64,000 nt of DNA from positions 12,214,001 to 12,278,000 of the forward strand of contig NC_084703.1 in NCBI RefSeq assembly GCF_033807575.1, given 5' to 3'. Origin of the DNA: Cydia pomonella (Eukaryota; Arthropoda; Insecta; Lepidoptera; Tortricidae). Position 1 is the stretch's first letter. Each line of letters starts with the position of its first letter. A program made the position numbers and the translations under genes. The notes beneath the pieces are model-generated. The model saw only the letters and a list, made by a program, of their open reading frames with translations, searched no databases and was not told the DNA's origin. Positions 20,230 to 31,822 of the stretch are shown here, in pieces.

Positions 20230-20707
20230 TGCACAAATGTGGGCACCCGCCAAACATGATTTTGGGTATGTCATACTCAGGGCTAACACAGATTCATTTC
20301 TGTGAAAAAGGTGTGAAAACCGGAAACTGGAAACCGTTCTCGAACCAATAGTGAAGCCCTTAAGCCACACCCTATTTCAAAACCAGCCATGGATCTTTGA
20401 ACAGGACTCAGCTCCTGCACATAAGGCAAAAACAACTCAAGACTGGTTTCGAAGGAACAAAATTGACTTTATTGCCCACGAAGACTGGCCGTCCTCCAGC
20501 CCGGACCTTAACCCCCTGGATTATGCCATATAGCAGGTTATTGAGGAGAAAGCCTGTGCTAAACCCCACACAAATCTTAACTCCCTCAAGCGGGCCATAG
20601 TTAAGACAGTGACGGAATTAGACATGACAATCGTGCGTACCGCTATTGATGACTGGTCTCGTCGTTTGAGGGCCTGTGTCAAAGCCAGAGGAGGCGATTT
20701 TGAATAA
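20230..20707 (+). pseudogene. Tc1/mariner transposase relic, DD37D (maT-like)
   Basis: This is a C-terminal transposase fragment. It reads MILGMSYSGLTQIHFCEKGV near 20256. A frame change follows, then VKPLSHTLFQNQPWIFEQDS and AHEDWPSSSPDLNPLDYAI to the end at a TAA (20705-20707). The second catalytic Asp (EQDSAPAH) and third (NPLDY) are separated by 37 residues, the spacing of the maT group. A TAG at 20531-20533 replaces the tryptophan usual after LDYAI. The DNA-binding domain and first catalytic Asp are missing. Terminal inverted repeats were not found. Confidence 0.85.
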
Positions 20708-23106
20708 TATTGTCATATGTAATTCCTGATTTTGTGTACTTCATTTTAATATATACTTTATTTAACTTTCGTTGGTATATTTTATGTAGATAAAGATTAT
20801 TGCAGTAACAGAATTTAATAACCAACTAGGTAGAAAACAATGCAATACATAAACACATAAATTGGATATGATGTGATCCGTTGAATGAAATTGACAATAA
20901 ATAAAATAAATAAATAATTTTCTATCTCTAGGCAATAGGCATTGTGTGAAACCTAGTTGTGTCAAAATATCGGGAAATCAATAATATAAACAAAAATGGT
21001 AAATATCTCATTTCTTTTTATAATGGTTATAAATAGAACGCCATGCAATTTTGTAACTCACTGTAATTTAATTAAATGTATCGTAAAAAAATGTTTTAAT
21101 TCTACTGTAAAATAGTACCTACTTTTTTAAAGGCTGGGCAGTAAGGGATTGCTTTAATTTTAGACCAAACCAGCGTTTTTTTTTTTGAAAAAAATACCGG
21201 AAAATCTGACTTACAAATTTGGACTTTCTTAGGTTCATTCTACTTAGAATCTTCTCCACCCTAGTATTAAAAAAAGATATCCTAAAATATCCATACCATT
21301 ACGTCACATTTTAGTGTGAAAGAAATTTCAGTGTAAAACTAAAATTTCAATACAAATTTTCGCGTTTCTATAGTACGAGGATTGATTATGCTAGTGATTC
21401 TGAGTTGGAAGAACCCAAAAATATCATGATGTGTGAGAATCAGATTTTTAATATTTTTATGGAAAAACGCTCATATTTCTCATAAAATAATTTATTAATA
21501 ATAGGTACTTGATAATACTGATAATAAAAAAAAAATTAATGAGTCTCGAACCCACATCCTCTTGCATGTATTTCAACGTACATACCGCAACGCTATTGAA
21601 GCCTACTCACGCTGTGCCAAATTGTCTACTACAAGGATCCCAGTACGACTGTTTGAATGTGTGAGTGATACTTAGAAATAGAGTCAAGAAACATTCTGTC
21701 GACATTAAGGGGTAGTTTTTGTACAATGAAGTGTTCAATGTTTGTTTTAATAGTTCAATATTTATTTAAAGAGTGCGCTAAACATAATTTACAGTATAGA
21801 AATACCAAGACTACTCCACAAAAAAATTAAAACTCAAAATTTGCAATTGTGGTGCCATCTAGTGAGGTTTAAGCTTTGGGTAACCTAGTCGAACCACCTT
21901 AATCCAAGTACTAAGCTTATATTCGAATGTTACCCACCGCAGATCTGTCTTCATACTAGACGTTAAGTCTTGGCACTCTGAACACTGGCTAGCCCATGGG
22001 ACTTTGTGTGGCTTGCCAGCAATAAACGCCAGTGTGCGTAGGTTCCAGCTAGAGGTGAGGGTAGAATAAATTGAGCATTTTGAACTTTTATTTATTCGAA
22101 ACAACAACTAGTAGATACAAGGTTAATAATTATATTTTGGAGTAATGAGCTCCGGACCACGGTTTTCATTTATATTGATATAGTTACATTTTCAGATACA
22201 GATTTTTTTTAGATTAGGTACATGTATAGGTATTTGTTATTCGGTTCATTTAATTTTATATATTTACTTCAACTCGAATTAATTATTTCGGCGTTGGCGG
22301 TATCGTATCTAATTACTCTCTTAAAGCTATTGTTAATCGACAGTATAAATAACACTAATAAAATATTTAAGCTTAAACTAAGTAATAATATTTGTTACAT
22401 AAATTATTTTTCCATTCCCCTTCAAGAAAATTCGACAATGTCAACTGAGTTAAATACTTACCATATTACTGTAACGATTTACTTCATTGAATGTTCTCAT
22501 AATTTAGATAATATAATTCTTGCGGGGAAATGCATGAGAATTAAATCTTTGGTTTCTTCCATCATTGCAAGCCTTTGGTGACTCATAAAAAAAAAGAACA
22601 TACTAAGATGAGGTCAGTCTAGTCAAAGTAATTAAAAAAAAATCCGCATTTGTATATTATTCTCGAGCAATAAGACATTGATACATTTTACGTAGAATTA
22701 GGTTATTTTCTGTACTTGACTAAAATACTTTTCTGTACTAATTTCCTAATATTTGAGGAGTAATGAATCCTTACAATTTTAGCAAAAGCCAAAAGTATTT
22801 ATATCCATCCATCCAGAGCCAAATCCTAGGCTCCCAGGGCCTTTAATTTCCGTGAACTGAATGGTAGATACATTTTTCAGTCTGTTAATGGCCATGGTAC
22901 CTGGCCGATAATTTATATTTCTGCATTACTATATTACTGACCTGATAGGTATTAACTTGTATGTTATAATTAAACATTTAAATCCCTTTAATTATATGCA
23001 AGTATGCTGACAGTAGAAAAAGTTGCTAGTTTTTTTTGTGAGCAGTTCCAGGTTTTCTAGTGTCACTGACACTCTGTTTAGTGTTTATTAATGATGACAC
23101 TGACAG
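20708..23106. other. Gene-poor region; possible SINE-head remnant and unassigned frames
   Basis: No supported gene. On the minus strand, 21612-21535 carries a GGGTTCGAGACTC block that could be a B box of another tRNA-derived element. A minus-strand frame at 22107-21859 (blocks CSIYSTLTSSWNLRTLAF, ASQCSECQDLTSS) and an AT-rich plus-strand frame of 119 codons at 22222-22581 have no recognisable domains. The sequence otherwise is AT-rich spacer. Confidence 0.35.
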
Positions 23107-23109
23107 TAA

Positions 23110-23254
23110 TGGCTCCTCTACACGATGGCCCAGCGTAGGCCAGTCCAAGGGACGCATTTATGCGTTAAAGGGAGCAAGTGATATTGCTATCTCATTCCAC
23201 TGCATAGCTACGTCCTTTGACTGGCGTATGATGGGCCATCGTGTAGAGGAGCCC
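23110..23254. mobile_element. Harbinger-like MITE with TAA target duplication
   Basis: Inverted ends GGCTCCTCTACACGATGGCC and its complement are flanked by TAA on both sides (23107-23109 and 23255-23257). A 3-bp TAA duplication with G-starting ends fits PIF/Harbinger MITEs. The element is 145 bp and non-coding. Confidence 0.85.
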
Positions 23255-23360
23255 TAAGGTTCGTTCTTAACTTTCACGCTTACGTAATTTCGATGATACA
23301 TTTTATTCAAACCTTGAAAACCTTACTAAATTGTAACATTTCCGGTATCTGATTTACCTG

Positions 23361-23914
23361 AATTTCGGGTGTATTCCCATTTGTTCTCGCCCCACGTAAC
23401 CGCCGCCACACACGAGGCGGGAAAAGATGGGAATAATTCATATGAATGCACGTATTACCACCTGTGCCCACAACCACATGTAGTCCAGGGGTCTTTAGTT
23501 TAATTTCGGGTGTATCCCCATTTGTTCTCGCCCCACGTAACCGCCGCCACACACGAGGCGGGAACAGATGGGAATAATTCATATGAATGCACGTATTACC
23601 ACCTGTGCCCACAACCACATGTAGTCCAGGGGTCTTTAGTTTAATTTTGGGTGTATTCCCATTTGTTCCCGCCCCTTTGAGCGCCGCCACACACGAGGCG
23701 GGAAAAGATGCGAATGATTCATATGAATGCACGTATTACCATCTGTGCCCACAACCACATGTAGTCCAGGGGTCTTTAGTTTAATTTCGGGTGTATTCCC
23801 ATTTGTTCCCGCCGCCACACACGAGGCGGGAACAGGTGGGATAATTCATATGAATGCAAGTATTACCATCTGTGCCCACAACCACATGTAGTCCAGGGGT
23901 CTTTACTTTAATAA
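23361..23914. repeat. Minisatellite, four units of about 140 bp
   Basis: Tandem units start at about 23361, 23502, 23643 and 23783 (spacing 141, 141 and 140 bp). The fourth unit is shortened by loss of a segment around GCCCCACGTAACC. Each carries GGGTGTATTCCCATTTGTTC, CGCCGCCACACACGAGGCGG and CACAACCACATGTAGTCCAG. The first two units are nearly identical, so the array is young or homogenised. Confidence 0.93.
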
Positions 23915-24487
23915 TGTCACACATAATATCTCCGCTAAAGAATTCTTCTATAAAAATAAACAACCAATTTGTTTTTGAGACGTAGAGTGCTGCAGGGCCT
24001 GTCTATACTTTTGGTCAATTTACCCTTAAAAGCTCTTCGGTACAACATTTTAATATGTATACATATTCTAGTGAGTCCACTTGGGCTGTACGCCAGGCGT
24101 AAATAGGCTCTATCTATTCCATAAGAGCTGGCAAAGCATCTGACGCCTGTAGCCCGACTGGCGCTTCTCGAAAACGGTTCTTCACGAACCGTCCTGCGGG
24201 CAGTATTCATGTTGTTACACTTATTATTACTTACGTGCTCGCACATTATAACCACTTAATTGACGCTGCGTATTATAGCTAAATCAGTAGAATGCGTCAT
24301 CAGTGGCTATAAAAATACTACTACTTATATACATCTCAGCTCTAAAAATGTAGGAAGTAGCTACTTTTGGTAGTTATATAATAATTAGTGCACTCGGCCG
24401 AGTTAGAGTCACTGCCCTGTTCGGGCCGGGGTCGGTATCAGTACGTTTGTTAGGGCGCAGCACTGAGTTCCCGAAGGTGGGTGCGGC
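23915..24487. other. Spacer and probable 3' UTR of the minus-strand LRR gene
   Basis: It follows the LRR gene stop (24490-24488) in the transcription direction. No reading frame is supported. No canonical AATAAA was found on the minus strand close to the stop, so the transcript end is not placed. Confidence 0.4.
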
Positions 24488-27400
24488 TCACTGCGCCGGC
24501 GCGTTGAGGTCGCGCAGGCGCAGATCCGCGAGCGGGTGCGGGTGCTGGTCGTCGGGCCACTTGACGACGACGTTGGTGGTGGGCGGCAGCGTGACGGGAG
24601 GCTCCACCACCACGGGCAGCCCGCCCTCGTGCTCGGGGAGCACGTGGCCGATGAGGGCGCCGACGCGCCGGTACGTGGGCGGTAGCGGGCGCTGGTCATC
24701 GTGCGGCAGCAGATGCGCTACCACGATGACGGCGGCGTCCTGTCGCGGCGCCACGTCGTTCAGAGCACGCATGCTGAGCAGCGGCGCCGCCGTCTGCGTG
24801 CCCAGGCACGTCGACGACCCGCTCACCCGAGCGTTCAGATTCTCCAGCATCATAACCATCTCATTCATCCGTTCGTCGCATAACACCGGATTATCTGTAA
24901 TGATAATGACATTTCTTAGGTATTATTATATAAATTTTAAATATAATTTATTGCATTTAACAAACATTGCTAAAGCACGAAAGAAATGCAGTAGTTTCAG
25001 ACCACGTTCAGTCAGCATCAAAAGTAATGAACCAGACTACGCGTCAAAGGTATCTCACCATTCTTCAATAACTTAACAAAAAGAGATTATGTATGTAGAA
25101 CAATTAGACCGTGATAAATACTTTTGAACGCGAACAGTAGACATATGTATATCTCTATTTGGAAGAGTACTCCAGATACATTTGGTGCGTAATTTCTTCC
25201 GCTGCTATTGATGACGCTGACTGTACCTACGTTAGGGACTTAAAACATTTGAACAATGATAATTTTTTTTTTCTTCTACAATATTATCAATAACATTAAG
25301 TATGATTCTAAGGAGGAGGGATTGTTTTTTGTAAAACACTATTGTTTTGTGTTATTAAAAACATGGGGCAGCCAGCCTATATCTCTTTTGATCGCCAGTG
25401 ATTATTCATATTTGTATATTACGCACACGCCATCATCATTGGAAAGCTAACAAATATTAACCTTACTTGAAAGTACGAGGGTGCTTTGATAGCGTACGTC
25501 GGCGCTATCAGTACGTTAACTGACGACGCCTTTGAGATCTTGGCGTTCAAACCGTTGATAAATAATATAAATACAAAATTACATACTAAGCCGATTCAAA
25601 TATCTTCAAGTCGCAAAAGAAGCGCATATAAAACACATATACAAATTTAACTAGTTAATCGCTAATGCATTGTGTAAAGTGACATGCCAAGTCGCATAGC
25701 TTTTGCAGATTAAAAATTAAACACGGAATAGAATAACGCTTAAAAGTTTTTAAAATACGAGTAATAGGTCGTACACATTATTAGGGTAGTGCCGGCACAA
25801 AATCACAGGAATTAATCTAAATGCTTAGTTAAACAATTACACTGGCAATTAGAATCTTCTGGATTCGTGCTTTATTGTTTATTTCTCTGTATCTCAAAAG
25901 TTAACGTGTGCGCTTACCTTGAAGGTATATCTTCAGTTTACTGGGTACACCGTTTATGGTACACCGCGTTTTTGACACGAGATCGTAATTGATGGAGCGG
26001 ATCTTGTTGTACGACAGATCTGCCATGCACAACGACGGGAGCCCGTGGAAGTCTTTGTCGAGGGCACTGACGTTGTTGTGGTGTGCGATTAGCTCCTCAA
26101 GAGATGGCAAAAATGACTGAAAGGTAAAAATATAGGATTTACACAGAGGCAAAACGGTATGAATTAAATAAAACGAATTTCGCATTAGCTCGCTTAGCAT
26201 TCCTGTTTAAGTGCGTGCGTATGACAAACCTTAGAAGTTTCTTCCAGGGTGGCGATGTCGTTAAACGATAAGTCGAGAACTTTCAAGTCTTCCAGGCCAT
26301 TGAGGTCGTCCGATGATATCTGCTGCAGCTGGTTGTTGCTCAGGTTAAGTCTCATGAGGCCATGGAACCCTACTAGAGCGCCCCCGAGGGTTACGAGATG
26401 GTTGTGATCCAGGCGCAACTCCAGCACTTTCGTTTCAACGTCGACTAGGTTCTGAAAATCAAATTAGAGGAAGTTAAATTCATACATTATGTCCGGCAAA
26501 CGATAGCATAATATTACAAAATTAACATTTAACATTACAGTTACCTCCATGTTTCCAGTGATGTGATTAATTTTGTTATGCGAAAAATCGATTACATCTA
26601 ATTTCTTTAAACCTTTAATTTCTTGCAGAGAGAACTCTATTAAAGAGTTATGCGTTAGGTTCAAATAGCGCAACGACTTAAGGCTTCTCAACGAACCATT
26701 GAGTGATTTAATTTGATTGTACGAAATGTCGAGATACGCCAAAACTTCAGCTTCCGCAAATTCATCTTCAGCCAACTGAAAAAATATGGAAATAGATAAG
26801 AATCTTGCGTTGGGTAATACAAGTAAGAATACCAAGTCATTACATGACCATTAATGAAATATAAAAATATAGCATTGATACTTACGCTTTCAATTTCATT
26901 AAATGAAAGATTGATCTTTGTTAATTTTCGAGATTTTTGCAGAGCCCCATCCAACAGTTTGATGTTATTGTCGTAGAAAAATAGGGAGTCTAGCGTAGGC
27001 ATTTGCCTTAGGTCCTTGGGCAAACTTTGCAGGTCGTTTTGTGCGGCATGTATGAAGGATATCTTTTTTGATCTCTGTAAAAATTGTGAGCACAATGAAC
27101 AAGTGAGACCTACTAGTTTTAACAAATTTCAATATTCGACTAAGAATATGACATAGCGTTAGGAAGTTCATATTATTCAGGTTTATATCGTTTTACGTAG
27201 TTTTCGTCTATTATTAACTAATTATTATAGGTACTTACTATTGGTAATTCATTCTCGAGGGATTTCAGGTTATTAGCGTTAATGAATATCCACTCCAACT
27301 CGTCCAGATCTCTGAGCGCACCGTTTAGGCTGTTCAGGCTATTGATTCCAAGATGAACGTGCTTCAGGGCTTTTGGTAAAGCGTGCCGCTCGATCTTTGA

Positions 27401-30400
27401 TATCTCGTTGTTAGCTATTAACAAGTGTTCGAGTTCTTGTAAGTCCTGGAACATATTTTCATAAATTAAATATTGTTTACGTCTCTTCACGAATTGCTTA
27501 TTTACCATTTTACCCGCAATCATAATTACAATTAATTGAAGGCCCGGCCCTTCTTTCATAGGGGAAAAGATTAAATTATTTTATGTTATTCGGGCATTTT
27601 TGATTTGTATTAATAGTAGAAATAGTTACTTTAAAGTCGTCCTCGGTGAGCTTGGAGATCTTGTTGCGGCAAAGGTCCAGAGTCTTGGCGTGCGGCAGAT
27701 GCCGTACCACGTGGCGCGGGATCTCGGCCAGCGCGTTGTCCGACACGCTGAAGTAGTCCACCAGGTCTAGCCTTGTGAACGCGTTCTCTGGCAGTTCGCT
27801 GAAAATAACAAACACTGCATTCATTCATTGAATACCCGAAGGGCCTCAATATCATTTGAGATATTCATTGAATATCTCAAATTCAAAACTTGCGGTGGAT
27901 AGCTGCCAGATGATTTACCGATAAGTGTAACTCTTAAACTGATTATGATGAGCTAATAAAGTAGTTAATCAACGCTGATTCGACATAGTTAGGGCCTTGA
28001 TCCCGGTTGAAGACAAGTTCAACACACGGTAGGTACAGACTAATTCCAGTTCAGTCCAGCTTGTGCCTGGCCTGGAGTGTCTGCCAACAGATTCGGTAAT
28101 CTGCTTTGGTAATTAAAATAAAACATTCTTTAAAACCGTGAAACAGCTGTTATAAATAACCATAACGCAACGAAGATGAAAAGCGTTATGCAGTGCAAAT
28201 GCAGTTGAACTGAGCTGGAGTGAGCCTAAAAGTGTTGGTGAGGAAAGGAACGCGTGGTGCGAGCTGTTGTTGAATTGTTGAATATATCCTATCTGTAATT
28301 ACATCATTTTGTCAGGTGACAAGCAAAATCACTTATTACTAAAAAAAATATTAAACAAAAATCAACCTTATTTTAGTAGTAATATGGTTCATTATGGCTA
28401 TGAACTTGTGGTGATAATTAGTGAGTTTTGCTTGTCACCTGACGATTTAATGACACAAAACAGTAAACTTAAGATCAAGATGCAAGAACATAATCTTTAA
28501 AAGAAAAAAAAATCTTCCAAAACAGTGAGAAATGCCTTTTAAATTATTAATAACTATGTATCTCATCGTATCTCATTATAATTACAATTAGCCCCAAGAC
28601 GTTACATACTTTTTGTGGAAGAGTTTCATTTCACCAAAAAGCACTGTTTAAATGCAAAGGCTTGAGTTTAAATTAAAATTTAAAAAAACTATAAGTATGC
28701 TTATAAGAGTTGAGTTCTCTCATTTCCTCATGGAATCCATCATCAGAACTTAATAATAATTTTGCTTAAAAACCAAACATGCTGACCCAGGAGCGGCCTT
28801 TGGGGGTGGCGAACGGGGCAACCGCCAGGGGGCTCGCGCTTGAGGGGGCCTCGCGCTTGCGGAGGTCCTCGCGCAACAGGCCGAGTAGTTTTTTTACGTG
28901 AAACACGAGTAGAATCAAAGACGGTGTAAAAGTTATCTAAGACAGACTCTTCATCTGTAAAAAGATCTAAGAGGGTTTAATTGCAAAAATAACTGTTGTA
29001 AAAAAATGTCATGGCACGACCGCTTACTATATTTTTGCAATCATTCTTAATTAAGTTAAAATTTTGTTTTGCTGCGCCGCCGTATGTAATTTGGAATATC
29101 TGATGAATTTGATATAAAGCTGGCATGCCAAAATCGGACAGCGAGAGGGAGATTCCAGCCCTCGCGAACCCACCACCATAGTGCGAGGCCCTAGGCAGAG
29201 AAGGGTTGAATTCGGAAATGACAATGGTTAATTGTTTAAGAATGAACCGAAAGGCCGAAGGGCGATATGCAGGGCAGCAGAAGTCGGACACAATGGAAAG
29301 ATGATATGCTTGGCGGATCACAAGAATGAGCTTCAAGGCCCTAGGTGACCGAAGAGCACGCTCTACATCAGACCTAAAGCCCGAAATGTGCAGCCCGAGG
29401 CCAAATGCCGATTTACTGCACAGCCGTGATCATAGGACTGAAATATGAAATTTTAAAAAAGGGCTTACGTCTGAAGGCCCAAAACATCCACGCAAGTCGC
29501 GCTTGCATGCTATACTCAAGGTTGAGTAGCAAGAGAATCGAGATCATATTGATTAATGTCCAGGCTATGCTCTCCTGCAGCTTGGCCTTGCATGGAAACG
29601 CTCCTCGATCGGACGGTTGGGCCTTCGGCCGTCTATCCGATTTCAAGCTCTGAGCTCTCAGAGCTCGACCTTTGGCCTCTCGCGGAAGTCCGTCAGTCCT
29701 TCGTGGAGCTCGGCCTTAGACCTTGCGTTTTAAAACACTTGGCCATTGGTTATTGTCTGTAACTTGGCCTTTGGCCACGCCTAAATGCGCTGCAGGAAAG
29801 TTATAGGTCTTACTGAAACACTAAGCCAAACTTGGCTTTCGGTCTTGCTTACACTTGGCCACTGGTTCAATTCCAATTCCAAGTTATGCTCTTCTGAAGC
29901 TCGACTTCAGACTTGCAGGAAACTCTACATATTCGGGACTGCCGGCCTTATCTTTGCGGAGCTTAGCTCGACGGCCTCGCTCACTCTGCGAGTTCGATTC
30001 CAAGCTCTGCTTTCCTGCAGCTCAGTCTATGGAGATTTGATGCCCCGGATCTTCTGTCCTAAGTGAAGCACGGCTTTCTGCCTCGCTGTACTTAGTTCAC
30101 GACCGAGCTCCATGCTCTTGAAGGATCCTTTGAACTGTAGCGTTTCCCTGATACGACGTAACAATTTTTTTATTTAGTACTAAAAACAGGGGCCTCGCAA
30201 AAATTTTCCGCCCGGAGCCTCGCAGAGGCTAAGGCCGCCCCTGTGCTGACCAAACTTAACGAAGAAGGCATGTCCAAACAAGTTATACACGGCGTAACAC
30301 GAGGAACCCGAAAGATTTTAACCACGCATTTCTCAGGGCAAAAACAGGAAAAAATGTTTATGTAAATATTTTTAAAGTATTTGTACCTAAAAATAAAATG

Positions 30401-31779
30401 CTATTAGTAAACCTGTCACTTGAAATGAATTTATACTTTTTTCTTCTTAAAACCAAATTTTCGCAAAGTATTATTTGTCACTTTTTGCATCTATCAATAA
30501 GGTTATTTAGACTACGTCCTATATGGCATTCATCGCCATCAAAAAGGCGTTTTGCACTAACAAGGAAAGGTACCCAACTGTCCGGTTCCGATTTGATTTA
30601 TATTTATATATGTTATAGAGTAGTCTAAAATAACGGACACGTATTTTTTTTAGCTGCCCAAACTCAACCTATTGGGAGAAATTGTCCTCCAAAGTACTAA
30701 AAAGTTACTAAATCTTCTAACTCCTATAGAAAGTGATGCTCAAGCAACTTGCTAGTTAATGGCTTGTTTGAGTATATGTTTGAGGACAGGAAAAAATAAT
30801 GTACACGTGTTTTGTTATATCTGCTTAAACTCAAGTTTTCCTAAAAAAAACACCCGTCTTTATGTGTAACTTTAGCGATAAGATATTATAAAACTTCGAA
30901 TGTCGATTTTTTAAGGAAAAAATGAGTTTTAGCCCATATAACAAAACACGTGCTCATTATTTTTTGCTGCTTTCAAACATATACTCAAACCAGCCATTAA
31001 CTAGCAAGCTGCTTGAGCATCACTTTCTATAGGAGTTAGATGATTTAGTACTTTGGAGGACAATTTCTCCCAATAGGTTGAGTTTAGGCAGCTAATAAAA
31101 AATACGTGTCCGTTATTTTAGACTACTCTATAACATATATAAATATAAATCAAATCGGAACCGGACAGTTGGGTACCTTTTCTTGTAAGTAACAATACGA
31201 AGATGTTGTTTTTTTTTAATTGGTATTAACTCTGACACTAGGCAAATTCCAGAAATTAATATATGACATTTTAGTCTTTAAATGTGATCATATAATACAC
31301 TATTGAAATCTTATGAGTTCCTCGTGTTACACCGTGTATAAAGATATACAATGCTTGCAGCATCAGGAGGCCTACAGGCTGTAACAAAAATAGTGGGCAT
31401 CGGTTTAAGGGCATATAAAAGAAAAAATGTTTGACGCGAATTTTTTTTTGTTATGGGGCAGCCAAGTTGGCCAACTCTCCAGTCTCCAAGGGCCAAAATT
31501 TTTTGGCTACAAACATTTTTTCTTCTACTTTTTCTAATCAAAACACGATACCGAATATGCCCTTAAACAGATCCCTACTATTTTGTTTACACCTTGTATA
31601 AGATTTGATGAGCTCCCACGATTATAAGAACTGGATTTTGACAATAATGGGACTAATCTGTAGGTATACTTTCAGTCTAGGATTAAAAAAATAATTTTCA
31701 AAATTGACGATTTCATGAAGGTCCTATACTCGTATTCTTTTAAACTCGTTGTCGTTGTTATGGCTTCCTTTGTCATTTA

Positions 31780-31822
<43 letters not shown>

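Noticed and set aside
22222..22581. Plus-strand 119-codon frame as a gene
   Set aside because: It is very AT-rich, lacks motifs and splice context, and is flanked by non-coding sequence; an open frame of this length can occur by chance.
23361..23914. Regular repeats that might be taken for a CRISPR array
   Set aside because: The units are about 140 bp and nearly identical throughout, with no unique spacers, in an animal genome. It is a minisatellite.
24447..25076. Plus-strand 209-codon open frame
   Set aside because: It is the antisense shadow of the G+C-rich last exon of the LRR gene, whose minus-strand frame joins correctly to the preceding exon.
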